Origin: Lysinibacter cavernae | Lineage (GTDB): Bacteria > Actinomycetota > Actinomycetes > Actinomycetales > Microbacteriaceae | Assembly: GCF_011758565.1 (NCBI RefSeq) | Contig: NZ_JAAMOX010000001.1 | Span: 1,527,838-1,591,837 of the forward strand | Direction: 5' to 3' | DNA length: 64,000 bases | Shown here: positions 50,060 through 60,900 of the stretch, one piece after another | Position numbering within the stretch: position 1 is the first letter of the stretch | Layout: each line of letters starts with the position of its first letter | The notes under the pieces: model-generated | Seen by the model: the letters and a program-made list of their open reading frames with translations, nothing else | Database searches by the model: none | Told to the model about the DNA's origin: nothing | Position numbers and translations under genes: made by a program

Positions 50060-51670
50060 CTAGTTCGGTGCGTGCACGCCGTGGTCGCTGCCGTAGTCGG
50101 TTGTCATCCCAAACTGGCGGCGTTCGAGCGGAGGCTGGGCCGAGTTATCGGTTGCGCTCACCCACTGACGTACCGAACCCGTGAACGGCTCGGCAACCGC
50201 ATCCTCACCGTATGGCGTCGCAAACCAAGTGGATGACGCCGTGTTGTTCACTGTTGTTGCGTCAAGGTAGTAGTCGCGCTCAGACCCGTCAAAGGGCGAG
50301 GCGGGGTCCTGCTGCAACAGCACGCCCCCGCCGAGCAACGACTTCCACGGCCCAGCGTTCACGCCCCCTCCGCTCGGACCAACCTCGTGCGAGGCCTGCA
50401 CGGTGAAGCCAATCCCGTCAGCTCCGTTGGTGCCGTTGCCCTTCCAGAAGTATCGGCTCGGGTTGCGCACCCCAAACCATGGGTCGAACTTCGCGAGCAC
50501 GGTTCCGTCAACGGCGCTGATCTCATTTGCTGATTCCCATACCTCGTAAAGCGCCCACGGATCGCTGTACTTTGTGGTTTGGGTCGTTGGCAGCAACACA
50601 AAATCTTCGATGCATTTCCGGTCTGGGATGCGGCGCTCTCCCCCAATACCGTTTGGCAGCACGCTGCCGCTCGTGTCAACAACCTGAGTTCCTGCGCACG
50701 ATCGCACAAACTCGTTCGGGTCACCAAAGCGGGTCATGGTATTGCTGATGACCTCGGTGCCGTCAGTGCACTTCACCGCGTAGAGCAGCTCGTGCGCGTT
50801 GTTTGTGGTCGCGTCGGCGGAGTGTGAGCCCTGGTGAATCTTGATCAGGTAGTCGCAGGTGAGGGGCACCGCAGCACCGGCCGAATCCGTCGTCGTGAGG
50901 GGCGCCCTCGGGGCCGCCTGAATTTGGGCCACATCGTTGGCAACGATAATTTTGTGTCCAACGTTATCCTCGTGACGCACCGCGACGTCCGCTTGTGCGG
51001 CAGAGAAATCAACGAGCGCCTCGCTCACGTACCCAAAAGGAATGCCAGTTGCGTACCCATCCGCGGCTTTGGTATAGAACTCACTCACCCAGGTCGCGAT
51101 ATCTGAGTCAGCCGGGTTGTCTCCGTGCTCATGCCCGAACGAACACTCGGCGCCCGTCGCTGGGTTGATCACAACGGGAGGATGCCAGGTCGGGTAGAGC
51201 TTATTGTCGTCGCCGACCACCGAGTACTGTTCATGCAGCGACGCTGGGCAGGTGTCGTATGCGGTTGGCGTCCAGTTGCGTTGGGCATACGCGAAGGATG
51301 CCGTGACCCCAGCCGGCATGATGCCTGCCGCGAGCGCCTGAGCGGTTGCCTCCGCAACCGCTTCCGTGCTCGGGGCCTCGCCCTCGTGCTCACCGTGCTC
51401 GCCGCTCGGAGCATCCTCCTCGCTCGGGGAGTCGGTTGTCGGCGCTGTTGGTTCATTCTCGGTGGGGGCTTCGGCTTCGCCGTGGCCTTCGTGCTCGTTT
51501 GCTGGCGCGCTCGGCGCAGGCGTGGCCGACGCGGGTGCGTCATTCTCTGTGTGTTGCACCGCAGCCGCAACATCACCCGTCGCGATGCCGATCACCAGCA
51601 GTGCTGCCACAGCGATGCTGCCCTTTGCCGCCCGACTGAAGCGCCAGCCGGTGGATGTTGTGTTGCTCAT
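50060..51670 (-). CDS. Exported protein with His-rich segment, iron-box operon
   Basis: A 536-aa protein. N-terminal TM or signal helix (about 17-38), then a low-complexity Pro/Glu/Thr segment with His clusters (NEHEGHGEAE, GEHGEHEGE), then a large secreted domain with four or more Cys and the probable metal motif FGHEHGDNPADSD. No TM at the C-terminus and no sortase motif. I do not recognise the family. Its start overlaps the FG-GAP gene stop (ATGA), and the pair lies behind tandem DtxR/IdeR-like sites, so a role in metal acquisition or metal-stress at the surface is inferred. Confidence 0.7.
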   Translation of the reverse strand: MSNTTSTGWRFSRAAKGSIAVAALLVIGIATGDVAAAVQHTENDAPASATPAPSAPANEHEGHGEAEAPTENEPTAPTTDSPSEEDAPSGEHGEHEGEAPSTEAVAEATAQALAAGIMPAGVTASFAYAQRNWTPTAYDTCPASLHEQYSVVGDDNKLYPTWHPPVVINPATGAECSFGHEHGDNPADSDIATWVSEFYTKAADGYATGIPFGYVSEALVDFSAAQADVAVRHEDNVGHKIIVANDVAQIQAAPRAPLTTTDSAGAAVPLTCDYLIKIHQGSHSADATTNNAHELLYAVKCTDGTEVISNTMTRFGDPNEFVRSCAGTQVVDTSGSVLPNGIGGERRIPDRKCIEDFVLLPTTQTTKYSDPWALYEVWESANEISAVDGTVLAKFDPWFGVRNPSRYFWKGNGTNGADGIGFTVQASHEVGPSGGGVNAGPWKSLLGGGVLLQQDPASPFDGSERDYYLDATTVNNTASSTWFATPYGEDAVAEPFTGSVRQWVSATDNSAQPPLERRQFGMTTDYGSDHGVHAPN

Positions 51671-54006
51671 TCGTTGTCCTCGCTGAGTGGGGTCTGTGAG
51701 ATCCGTGAAGTTGCTGTCGATGTCCGGCGAGCGCCGGTACCCGTGAGGATCAGAGCTGAGAGTCTCCGAACAGATACGAGGGCTACACCGCCGAACAAAA
51801 GGACGGCGATGAAAAGCGCGCCGTGAGGTTCCGCTCCCGTAAGCGCGAGCCCACCGGTGCCGGAGGTGGATGATGCGTTTCCGCCATTCGCCCCACCCCT
51901 CGGTGGTGTTGCCGTCGCTGAGTTGCCTGGCTGGGTTGGTGTTACGGTCGGAGTCGGTTGGACGGCACCCTCGCCAACCGTCACGGCAACCTCACCGCTC
52001 GTGGCATCCGCCCACAGGGCATCCGCCGAATCGAAGCGAGCGGTGTACGTGTGAGCTCCTGCCGCAGAGGTATCGGAGTCGACGCAGTCGATCGAGGCTG
52101 AGAAGGGGGCACCTGAGAGGTCAAGCGGAAGGGCATCGCAACCGTCAACAGCCGTGCCATCTCGGAAGAACGTGACGGTTCCGCCAAACGCACTCCCGCG
52201 AGTGGTGGCGGCAACAACGTCCGTAGTCAGCGTGACGGGAGCGCCGTTCTCAACGGCCGATGCGTTCGCGGCCAGGGAAGCCGTCACTGCGCGGGCGCCC
52301 ATGAGCGCGAGCGTCACTTCGCCGGATTGCTGCAATGTATTGCGAATACCAAGATCGCCCCCAATCACAACGTCGTTGACGCCGTTGCCGTCCATATCGC
52401 CGATGCCTGCAACCTGACGACCGAAGCGATCGCCGGCGGCGTGTCCATCGAGCCGGTAGCCAGCTAATTTGCCGTTCGAATCGACAGAGGCGTCAGGCAC
52501 GGCGCCCGCGAGTGGTATCTCCACAAGCTCCACGGTTTCGGTCGACTGCTTACCAAAGACGACCCAAGCGCCGCCAGCTCCAGACAACGGCGTTCCCGTG
52601 TCGGGGCTGAGCGGGTCGTACCCGTAAGCACCGATAATCGCGTCTGGGATTCCGTCTCCGTTCACATCATCGAGGCCAGACACCGAGTATCCTGCTGAGT
52701 CCTGGTTCGCGGCCCCATTGATCCAGTAGCCTCTTGGCTTCTCTTGGCCGGCACAGTTACCGGAGGAAACCACTATGTCTTCGCCACACGTGTAGACCGC
52801 CGCATCCACGCGGGTTGGATCGGTATACACGGGCTGCGTTGAGGCCGAGCCATAGACAATTGCCGCGCCGCCTGAGCGAGGCCCAGTTGTGGCGTTCGCC
52901 ACTCCGTCAGCGCCGATGAGCAGATCTGCAAGGCCGTCGCCGTTCACGTCGCCTGCCGCCGCCACAGAGACGCCGAGCCGATCCCGCTGTCGAGGTGGGC
53001 CGAGAATGAGGAATCCGTTCTCGCCGAGGTTGGCCGTGTCGATCGCACCCCTCGCCCCGCCAAATACGACGTAGGCAGCACCCGTCGCGGCTACTGCGAC
53101 CCCGTGCGGCGTTGCGAGGTATGACCCGAGCAGGATGTCGCTTATACCGTCGCCGTTCACGTCGCCAGCCATGGTTGAGACGCCAAGGCGTTCCTGCGGC
53201 GCGGCCCCGTCTATGGTCATAATGATCTGCCCGTCGAGCGGGGCGACGAGGTTGATATCCTCAATGCCACGCTGACCTGCCACAATCCATACTCGACCAG
53301 AGCGTGCCCGGTTGTTGTAGTTCGCCGCGACCTCGGTAATGGCCATGTCGTCAAGGCCATCGCTGTTGAGGTCGCCGACGCGGCTCATGGAATATCCAAC
53401 GTTTCCGCTCGAGGCGTTGCCCTTGACCAAGAAACCGCGGTCGCCAAGGTAGTCAATGGCGAAGCCGGTGAAGTCCTTTGCCCCAAAAACAACGTACGTG
53501 ACCTGATCGCTATAGTGACTGATGCCAAAGTCGTCATACCCGTCACCGTTCACGTCGCCGAAGCAACCGACCGAAAAACCAATCGAGGTGTTCGCGCGGC
53601 TGGGGCCGTCAACTCGCGCCACATGAATACCCTCAAGGTCGGTCGTGTTGAGCTCGGCTCCCTGCACCTCGGCATTGCCAAACAGGACGTATACCGCACC
53701 GACGTTATTCAGCGGCGCTTTGTCCCAGAACCAGGCCCCAACCACAGCATCCGAGTAGCCGTCGCCGTTCACGTCACATGAGCCCTGCGCGAGAGCAGAG
53801 CCCGTTGCGCTTGACCCGTCACCGACCCAGGTGGTGAGGTCGGTCGGCTGGCCGACGAGGTGTTGGTTGGCTTTTGGCGAGTGGCTGGACTCGTCTGCGG
53901 ATGCGCTTGGAACGATTGCGAGTGAGGCGCCAAGCAAGATGCTCGCGGCGGCGGCAGCCGAGAGCATCCGCGTTGTGGCGCCACGAGGTGGCCGAACGGT
54001 AGGCAC
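51667..54006 (-). CDS. FG-GAP (integrin-alpha-like) LALTG surface protein
   Basis: A 779-aa protein. Signal peptide (to about 38), then about seven FG-GAP propeller repeats carrying Ca-binding loops such as CDVNGDGYSD, GDVNGDGYDD, GDLNSDGLDD, GDVNGDGISD, GDVNGDGLAD, DDVNGDGIPD and GDMDGNGVND. An Ig-like domain (about 590-680) and Pro/Gly/Ser linker lead to LALTG (about 720-724), a TM helix and an unusually long Arg/Ser tail. It is the first gene of an operon with the His-rich protein. Two iron-box-like sites lie 80-135 bp upstream of the GTG. Surface adhesin or ligand-binding role. Confidence 0.85.
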   Translation of the reverse strand: MPTVRPPRGATTRMLSAAAAASILLGASLAIVPSASADESSHSPKANQHLVGQPTDLTTWVGDGSSATGSALAQGSCDVNGDGYSDAVVGAWFWDKAPLNNVGAVYVLFGNAEVQGAELNTTDLEGIHVARVDGPSRANTSIGFSVGCFGDVNGDGYDDFGISHYSDQVTYVVFGAKDFTGFAIDYLGDRGFLVKGNASSGNVGYSMSRVGDLNSDGLDDMAITEVAANYNNRARSGRVWIVAGQRGIEDINLVAPLDGQIIMTIDGAAPQERLGVSTMAGDVNGDGISDILLGSYLATPHGVAVAATGAAYVVFGGARGAIDTANLGENGFLILGPPRQRDRLGVSVAAAGDVNGDGLADLLIGADGVANATTGPRSGGAAIVYGSASTQPVYTDPTRVDAAVYTCGEDIVVSSGNCAGQEKPRGYWINGAANQDSAGYSVSGLDDVNGDGIPDAIIGAYGYDPLSPDTGTPLSGAGGAWVVFGKQSTETVELVEIPLAGAVPDASVDSNGKLAGYRLDGHAAGDRFGRQVAGIGDMDGNGVNDVVIGGDLGIRNTLQQSGEVTLALMGARAVTASLAANASAVENGAPVTLTTDVVAATTRGSAFGGTVTFFRDGTAVDGCDALPLDLSGAPFSASIDCVDSDTSAAGAHTYTARFDSADALWADATSGEVAVTVGEGAVQPTPTVTPTQPGNSATATPPRGGANGGNASSTSGTGGLALTGAEPHGALFIAVLLFGGVALVSVRRLSALILTGTGARRTSTATSRISQTPLSEDNE

Positions 54007-54084
54007 GGGGAACTCCGTTAGAGGTTAGATTCCGGGCGCGCAAGACAACAAACAGGCCAGGGCGCAGTCACCCTACGAGGTGAA

Positions 54085-54103
54085 TAAGGTAAGGCTATCC
54101 ATA
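54085..54103 (-). promoter_or_regulatory. Iron-box-like site 1 (DtxR/IdeR)
   Basis: taaggtaaggctatccata matches the 19-bp consensus TTAGGTTAGGCTAACCTAA at about 13 positions, about 79 bp upstream of the FG-GAP gene start. Confidence 0.5.
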
Positions 54104-54123
54104 CCAAGATACTCAGGTCAAGC

Positions 54124-54142
54124 TCAGGTTACCCTAACCTTA
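54124..54142 (-). promoter_or_regulatory. Iron-box-like site 2 (DtxR/IdeR)
   Basis: tcaggttaccctaacctta matches the 19-bp consensus at about 15 positions and is a good inverted repeat. Together with site 1 it suggests iron-dependent repression of the operon below. Confidence 0.6.
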
Positions 54143-54230
54143 CAATCAGCTCAAACAGGCGTCAGCGCCCCTCCCCACCTCGCGGCCGCCCTTCCCCACC
54201 TCGCGACCGCCCTTCCCCACGCGAGAAGAG

Positions 54231-54303
54231 GCGGTCGCGGGGTGCAAAAAGGCTCGTGGGGTGCGAAATTTCGCACCCCACGAGCCTTTTTGCGCCCCAC
54301 GAG
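54231..54303. repeat. Long palindromic element, copy 2
   Basis: Near-identical copy of the element at 49987-50059 (one difference in 73 bp), located just after the NCS2 permease stop on the minus strand. It is preceded by short tandem copies of cttccccacctcgcg. Confidence 0.9.
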
Positions 54304-54314
54304 GGGCCAATGAG

Positions 54315-55835
54315 CTAACCGATGAGCGTCTCGATCGGACCACGCGCGAAGTAGAGCAGGAAGCCGGCCGCTACGATCCAGAGCAGCGGGCTGATCTTGC
54401 GACCCTTGCCAGACATCGACTGGATGAGCACCCAGCTGATGAAACCAACGCCGATACCGTTGGCAATCGAGTAGGTCAGCGGCATGACAATGATCGTCAG
54501 GAACGCGGGAAGGGCGATCGAGAAATCAGTGAAGTCGATGTCCTTGATCTGCGCGACCATGAGCGCTCCAACAACAACGAGGGCAGCTGCGGCAGCCTCG
54601 AGCGGAACGGCCTCGGTCAGCGGAGTGAAGAACATCGCGGCAAGGAACAGCAGACCCGTAATAACGTTGGCAAACCCGGTGCGGGCACCCTCACCTACGC
54701 CGGAAGCCGAGTCAACAAAGATGGTGTTCGATGAGGCGGATGCCGCACCACCAGCAACGGCACCAACACCCTCAACGATCAGGGCCGACTTCAGTCGAGG
54801 GAAATTGCCATTCTCGTCGGCAAGTCCGGCGGCCTTACTCAAGCCGGTGAGCGTTCCCATCGCGTCGAAGAAGTTCGTGAATACCAGAGTAAAGACGAGC
54901 ATGCAGGCCGCAAGTGCCCCGATGCGCTCGAAGGCCCCAAAGCTGAACTGCCCGAGCAGGCCGAGGTCTGGAACGGCAATAACCTGCGACGGGATCTGGG
55001 GAACGTTGAGGTTCCACCCTCCCTCGTTCGAAAAGCTCGGGCCAAGCTTGAAGATTGCCTCAACAACGATGGCAACGATCGTGGTTCCAAGGATTCCGAT
55101 CAGCAGCGCGCCGCGAACCTTGCGGGCCATGAGCACACCCATAAGGATGAGGCCAAAGATGAAGACAAGCGTGGGAACCGTTGCAATCGAGCCGCCTTCG
55201 CCCAGCTGGACGGGAGGCGACGCTGCGCCGCTCGAACGGACAAATCCGGAGTTCACAAAGCCAATGAAGGCGATAAACAGACCGATACCAACCGTGATAG
55301 CCGTCTTCAGCTGGCGCGGGACCGCCGCAAAAATCATGGTTCGAAGACCGGTGCTCGCGAGCAGCACGATGATGACACCGTTGATCACCACAAGCCCCAT
55401 GGCCTCGGCCCAGGTGACCTGGCCGACGACGCTCACAGCAAGGAACGAGTTGATTCCGAGTCCAGCAGCAAGGCCGTATGGAAGGTTAGCAACGAGGCCA
55501 AACAGGATCGTCATGACACCGGCGGTGAGCGCGGTGACGGCACCAACCTGGGCGGCGTTCAGCCAGCCGCCAACAACGTCGTGCGTTGCGGCTTCTTCGC
55601 TAAACCCACCAAGAATCAGGGGGTTGAGCACAACGATGTAGGCCATGGTCACAAAGGTGACGAGGCCTCCTCGAAGCTCGCGGCCAAAGTTCGAGCCTCG
55701 CTCGGTGATGTGGAAGAACCGGTCAAGTGCCGGTTTGAAGCCGGGAGCTGTTGGCGCTGTGGCTACTGAGCTTGCGGCTGAGCCTGAATCGGCTGCGTCG
55801 TCGGATGCTGGGGACGGGGTATTGGTCTCGGTCAC
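54315..55835 (-). CDS. NCS2 family purine permease (AzgA/GhxP-like)
   Basis: A 506-aa transporter with about 12-14 TM helices. Motifs typical of the AzgA branch: RGGLVTFVTMAYIVVLNPLIL, GLAAGLGINSFLAVSV, VFTLVFTNFFDAMGTLTGLSKAAGL, ASASSNTIFVDSASGVGEGARTGFANV. This branch imports adenine, guanine and hypoxanthine by proton symport. Ser-rich N-terminus of about 35 residues is probably cytoplasmic. GTG 55835 has TACTAT ending 7 nt upstream, consistent with a leaderless transcript. Exact base specificity not determinable. Confidence 0.9.
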   Translation of the reverse strand: MTETNTPSPASDDAADSGSAASSVATAPTAPGFKPALDRFFHITERGSNFGRELRGGLVTFVTMAYIVVLNPLILGGFSEEAATHDVVGGWLNAAQVGAVTALTAGVMTILFGLVANLPYGLAAGLGINSFLAVSVVGQVTWAEAMGLVVINGVIIVLLASTGLRTMIFAAVPRQLKTAITVGIGLFIAFIGFVNSGFVRSSGAASPPVQLGEGGSIATVPTLVFIFGLILMGVLMARKVRGALLIGILGTTIVAIVVEAIFKLGPSFSNEGGWNLNVPQIPSQVIAVPDLGLLGQFSFGAFERIGALAACMLVFTLVFTNFFDAMGTLTGLSKAAGLADENGNFPRLKSALIVEGVGAVAGGAASASSNTIFVDSASGVGEGARTGFANVITGLLFLAAMFFTPLTEAVPLEAAAAALVVVGALMVAQIKDIDFTDFSIALPAFLTIIVMPLTYSIANGIGVGFISWVLIQSMSGKGRKISPLLWIVAAGFLLYFARGPIETLIG

Positions 55836-55956
55836 CAGATCAATAGTAGTACACCTGAGAAAACGCTGAGAAACATTTTTCCCCTGATCCGTTAGGCATC
55901 TGTGAGTCCCGGAGGCCGCTTACCTTGACCTATCCTCATGCGAACATCATCGGACG

Positions 55957-56023
55957 AGCGCAGATGTGACGCAAGAGTTCCGTCCCGGCCGCTTTTCGGA
56001 ACTCAAGCGTCACATCTGTTCGC
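55957..56023. repeat. Imperfect long inverted repeat
   Basis: Arms around cagatgtgacgc / gcgtcacatctg and agttccg / cggaact form a stem of about 25 bp. It lies between the NCS2 permease promoter and the rpsO terminator. Confidence 0.75.
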
Positions 56024-56051
56024 TTCAGACCAGAGGGGCAGAAGCACACAA

Positions 56052-56083
56052 AAAAACCCCGCAGCCGAAGCTACGGGGTTTTT
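56052..56083 (-). terminator. rpsO terminator
   Basis: On the minus strand, AACCCCGTAGC-TTCG-GCTGCGGGGTT followed by a T-run; stable UUCG tetraloop. Located 36 bp after the rpsO stop. Confidence 0.9.
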
Positions 56084-56119
56084 CGAAGAAGTTCGCGTTA
56101 TCGAACGAAGAAACGTTGA

Positions 56120-56389
56120 CTAACGACGCAGTCCGAGACGCTCGATGAGCGTACGGTAGCGCGTGATGTCAAGCGACTGCAGGTAACCCAGCAGGCGGCG
56201 ACGCTGACCAACGAGCAGCAGGAGGCCACGACGTGAGTGGTGGTCGTGCTTGTGCTCTTTGAGGTGCTCGGTCAGGTCCTTGATGCGCTGAGTCATCATG
56301 GCAACCTGAACCTCAGGGGAACCGGTGTCACCTGGGTGGGTTGCGTACTCTTCGATGATCGCCTTCTTAACACTTGCTTCGAGTGCCAT
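56120..56389 (-). CDS. rpsO: 30S ribosomal protein S15
   Basis: An 89-aa protein beginning [31 protein letters not shown] and containing [32 protein letters not shown], the S15 RNA-binding helices. It binds 16S rRNA early in 30S assembly. Start ATG 56389 behind GAAAGGGGA; the open frame upstream is not coding. It has its own terminator. Confidence 0.97.
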   Translation of the reverse strand: MALEASVKKAIIEEYATHPGDTGSPEVQVAMMTQRIKDLTEHLKEHKHDHHSRRGLLLLVGQRRRLLGYLQSLDITRYRTLIERLGLRR

Positions 56390-56504
56390 AGATGGATCCC
56401 CTTTCAGTCGTTGCGCGGCGCTGATGGCAGGATGCCTCAGCTCTCTTTCTCCGCGGCCGTCAAACGGCAACCTGTCTACTATACCAGCTTTATGCGACTC
56501 GCAG

Positions 56505-57977
56505 TCATCGCCCTCGAGAAACCTGCTCGGCGCTCAACCGCACGAGGTAGGTCGAGGCGGCTTCGACATCCGTCTCAATGACAAACGTGTAGGCGGCAGC
56601 CTGGGATGCCTGGGCAAGCTGGGTCGCGCTGTCAGAGTCGAGCATGACCAGGGTCCCATCAGGGCGGTGCAGATCGACGAGGCAGAGGCCGTCCCCAATG
56701 CTCCGCTGCTCAAAAAACGCCATGTGCTCGTCGATGCTCTGCTCAAAAAAGATCTGGCAGACCCCGCCGGTTGTTGGCACCTCGATAATCGGCAACCGTC
56801 CGTTTCCAGGACTAGCCGTCGGCGACGTTCCGCTACCGAGCTCGGTTGAGGAGGGACCGCCTGTTCCAACAGCGTCACTCTCAACAGACACCTTGGTCGT
56901 GGCTTCCGGAGTACTCGGCGCGAGCGCCTCCCGAGCGGCATTCGTCGTTGCCGGCGCCGGCTCGGACGATGCCTGGCCGAATCCGGAGACGAACATAACC
57001 GTGCCTGCCACGGCAGCGACACCGATGAGCCCAACGGCCGCTCCAAAAAACGACTTACCGGTGAGCGCTGCTCCCCCGGCGAGCATCTGCGTCTCCGCAA
57101 TAATCTGCGCGCCAGACTCGGCACCAAACCTGCCGGTAATCCAAGGATGATCAACAAACAGGCCGGGGACAACGGCGGCGAGCGCCCGGGCAAACCGCCC
57201 CTGAATCTTACTCAGCTCGGCACGCTTTGACCGGCAGTCGGCGCAGCCAGCAAGGTGGGCGGATAGCAATGGGGACGCCTGTGCCGACGTGCTGCTGCTT
57301 GCGAGTTCCTCAACAAAGGGAACACACTGTTCCGCGGTCTCTTCCGCGGCAAGAACGCCGAGGTATTCAAGCCGGAATCCCTTTCGGGCCCGTGAGTGCA
57401 GCGCTCCGACGGCATTTGACGAGATACCAAGCGTCGCCGCTGTCTCTGCGAGCGAAAACCCCTCAACGTCTCGGCACCAGACGACCGTCTGCCAGCGGGT
57501 CGGCAGACGATTAAACGCTTCAACAACGCACGACTGACCGAACGCCTTTTCTGGTTCTTCCGCCTGCTCATCGGCGAGGCGTTCAAGCGTTTCTGCCTCA
57601 ACGTTCACGGTTCGCTGAAGCGAAGGGCCATGCGTAATAGCGACGGATTTCATGGCGGTCACCAAATACCACCACAGCGAAACGGTCGGCCCTTTTCCGT
57701 TACGAATCGCCTGGATGACCCGAATAAATGCCTCAGAGACGATGTCCTCCGACGGCATCTGAGCAGAGGCGTAGCGCGCAGCATGCTGAAGCGCATACGG
57801 CTGGTACAGCGAGAAGAGGGTATCCATCGCGTCGGCATTGCCGGCCCGAAACGAGGCGAGCAGCTCGGCATCCCGCTCGTCGCGGGCAGCACCGTGAGAG
57901 GTGCTGCCCCCGACGGGGTCGATGGACGACTCAGCCGCGTCTTGGCCGGCCTGTTGGGTGTTGCTCGGATCGATCAC
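56505..57977 (-). CDS. ECF sigma factor fused to membrane-spanning anti-sigma/sensor (copy 2)
   Basis: A 490-aa paralogue of the protein at 29054, of identical length and layout. Sigma region 2 ([44 protein letters not shown]), region 4 ([48 protein letters not shown]), zinc-finger motif HLAGCADC (241-248), a TM helix at about 310-332, a linker, and an extracellular domain with Cys407 and Cys432 and the shared HMAFFEQRS. It should be membrane-tethered and need activation. GTG overlaps the giant surface gene stop (GTGA). It would pair with that protein functionally, as copy 1 does with its own partner. Confidence 0.88.
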   Translation of the reverse strand: MIDPSNTQQAGQDAAESSIDPVGGSTSHGAARDERDAELLASFRAGNADAMDTLFSLYQPYALQHAARYASAQMPSEDIVSEAFIRVIQAIRNGKGPTVSLWWYLVTAMKSVAITHGPSLQRTVNVEAETLERLADEQAEEPEKAFGQSCVVEAFNRLPTRWQTVVWCRDVEGFSLAETAATLGISSNAVGALHSRARKGFRLEYLGVLAAEETAEQCVPFVEELASSSTSAQASPLLSAHLAGCADCRSKRAELSKIQGRFARALAAVVPGLFVDHPWITGRFGAESGAQIIAETQMLAGGAALTGKSFFGAAVGLIGVAAVAGTVMFVSGFGQASSEPAPATTNAAREALAPSTPEATTKVSVESDAVGTGGPSSTELGSGTSPTASPGNGRLPIIEVPTTGGVCQIFFEQSIDEHMAFFEQRSIGDGLCLVDLHRPDGTLVMLDSDSATQLAQASQAAAYTFVIETDVEAASTYLVRLSAEQVSRGR

Positions 57978-60900
57978 GATTCGTGCGAGCTACCTTTCAC
58001 TAATCTGCGACGACTCCCGCTGGTGCTTGCGAGCGCTCCAAACACCGCACCTGCGGCAAGGAGCACGAGCCCGAGCAGCCATGCGGATTCGTTGGTTCCG
58101 GTCACGGCGAGGCCGGCAACAGTGTGGGGAGCTTGCGTGGATACCCCTCCGCCGTTTCCGCCGGACGTTCCAGCGTCTCCGCCACCCGTTCCACCGTTGT
58201 CTCCGCCGGTTTCCGGCAGTTTCGTCTCAGGGATGTCGGCCGCTGCAACGGTCACGGTGTAGGTCACCTCGCCTATCTGGCCAAGGGCATCCTCGATGCG
58301 CACCGTGAATGTATCGTCGCCGGCAAAGCCGTCGTTTGGTGCGTAGGTGAGGACGCCATCCACAATGGATGCTTTGCCGTTGGCGGGTTTTGCGATAACC
58401 GCATCAGCCGACAGTCGCTGAATATTGGTGCCGGTTGCCTCCCCGATGGGATCAAAGGTGACGAGCTCAACGTCACTTGCGAGATCCACATGCAAGTCTT
58501 TCCCAACCGGCGGCTTCACGATTGTGAGCGTGACGGTGGCGGCTGCTGCTGTTCCGTGGGCATCGATGATTCCGTATTCGAGGGTCTCGACATAGCTCAA
58601 CTCGTCCACCGCCCATTCACGCTCGGTTGACGGGGTGAAGAAGAGCTTCCCGTCACGGATCTCAACGGTTCCTGCGTCAGGGCCGGTTGAGGTCGCCGTT
58701 GTGATGGTGACATCGTCGCCTGCGTCATTTGACAGCACATCGATCTCGCTCCCTCTGACCCATGGAAGGGTTGCCGTGTCATCCGCCGCTGCAAGCACCT
58801 CGTAGACGGTCACCGTGAAGTCCTGCGTTGTGGACTGCCCGAGGTCATCGGTGTAGGTGACGGTGAAGGTGTACTCACCCGGTTTGGCATCGCCCGGCGT
58901 GAACGTAATCGCTCCGTCAGCCGCAACGGAGACGGCGCCTTGCCTTGGCTTGGTGCTGACGGTGATATCGCTCGGGTCAACGACTGCGGGGTTCAGCAGC
59001 TGCGGTTCGAAAACCGCGGCACCGTCGGCCGGCACTGTCTGCCCGGCCTCGACCGTCACGACGGGTGCGCGCTGCACCGTCACCGCGATGTTGGCAGTGG
59101 CTGGCTGGCCAAACGCGTCGACGACCGAATACGTTACAACCGCGTCGTAGGTCGCTTCACCGTCAGCCCATACGTGCGCTGACGCAATGGAGACCTTGCC
59201 CTGAGCAGAGGTGGCGTGCAGGTCATCAGCGGTTGTCGGCGCATCCCCGAGTTCAAGCTTGTGGCCTGAGTCGTTCCCAAGCGCGTCAACGTTGTGCGAA
59301 CCTGACGCCGCAATTGTCACGGCGTCGTCAACAGCGACTGGCGCGGCATACACGGTTATGGTGACAACGGTCGTTGCCGTGGCACCGGCCGAATCGGTGA
59401 CGGTGTAGGTCACAACGTCTTCGTAACTCGGTTGACCGGCAAATGCCGCCGGCCACTCCGCTGCTGAGGTGTACGAGAGCGAGCCGTCAGCAGTCAAGGT
59501 CGCGGTTCCATAGGCCGCTTCGCCGCCAGGCTGGATGCTGGCTGCCGTCTGCGGCGCGGGTGCGGCCGCGGTGAACCAACTGTCGTTTTTCTTGACGTCA
59601 ACAACGGTGGATGCCCCGGCCGAGGTGCTGCCGGTGTCGGGCTTGAGCAGCAATGGCTTCAGCGATTCTTGGAAGAGAATCTTGGCGTCGGTATGCACTT
59701 CACCTTTGACGACGGTGATCGTCGCTGGCAAGACGAGCGACCATCCCCCACCGCTCACGCTGGCAACATAGTCGCCCGGCGCAATGGTTTCGAAGAAGAA
59801 GGCGCCGTCAGCGGCAACATCCGTTGCCGAGCTTCCCTCTGCGCTTGTCAGTGTCAGTGTTTTGCTGCTCGCCGGCCAGAACGGGTCACTCGGCGTGAGC
59901 GAGTTCGAGAAATCCGAATCGATCTGCACCGTGCCAGCCAACGAGCCTGCCGAGGCTGCGAGGCTCACCTCTGCGGCCGCCACAATCCGTTTGATGCTGT
60001 TTTCGTCGCCGTTTACCGCGGCAGTTTTGCCGTAGAAATCGTTCTTGAGCATGCCGTTGAGGGCGAGGCCAGGCAGCGAGAGCGAGATCGTGCCCGACCC
60101 GCTGTATCCGGAGTCGATTGGTTGATCCGTAATGAAGCGCACCGCGGTTGCGTTTTTTGGCACATCGCCGGTTTTCCAGTCGATTCCGGAGTTGCCGTCG
60201 CTGTTATTTGGAAGTTTCAGCGCCGTGGCGATGTCATCCGGGTTCTCAACCGAGTACTCGATGGCGACATTTCCCATGACAGCGGGGTTCTGCGTCGATG
60301 CCACAACGTCAGAAACAACAAACCCACTGGCAGGCATGCCTGTTGTGCCTCGCGCATCGCCGTTGTACGGCAGCACGTCGACAAACGTGCCACGACCAAC
60401 TTTGTCGCTCGTGCCATTTGACCAGTTCACGGTGTAGCTGAAGTCTTCATCAGGCTCGACGAGTCCCGGCTTCTTTGTATTGGCCGTTTTCCCACCGCCA
60501 AAACTTGCGACGCCGCTCACGGTCAGTTTTGCAGCCTCCGTGCGGTCTTCGATGCTTGAGACGTCTTCTCTGGTCAGGTCCGAATCTGAGCGAGCGATGA
60601 CCGTTGCCGTATTGACCGTGCCTGACGGTGTGAGCGGGGAAGTCACTACAGGAATATGGAGAACGTCAAGGCTGGTCGCATGACCCTGAAAACGACCGGG
60701 GCCAGCGGCTCCTGCGGGGGCAGAGAGATCGCCAAAGTTGAAGCTGATGGTCGCCGGCTTTCCGTCGTCTGCTGTGCATCCGATGCCGTCTGCACCAAGG
60801 TCGGCTTGGGTGTGCGAGTCATACCCAGGAAGGTTGGTCACAACATCCCACAACGGCTCAACGCAGGTGGAATCCATCGTCACGCTCAAGGAGACGTTTT

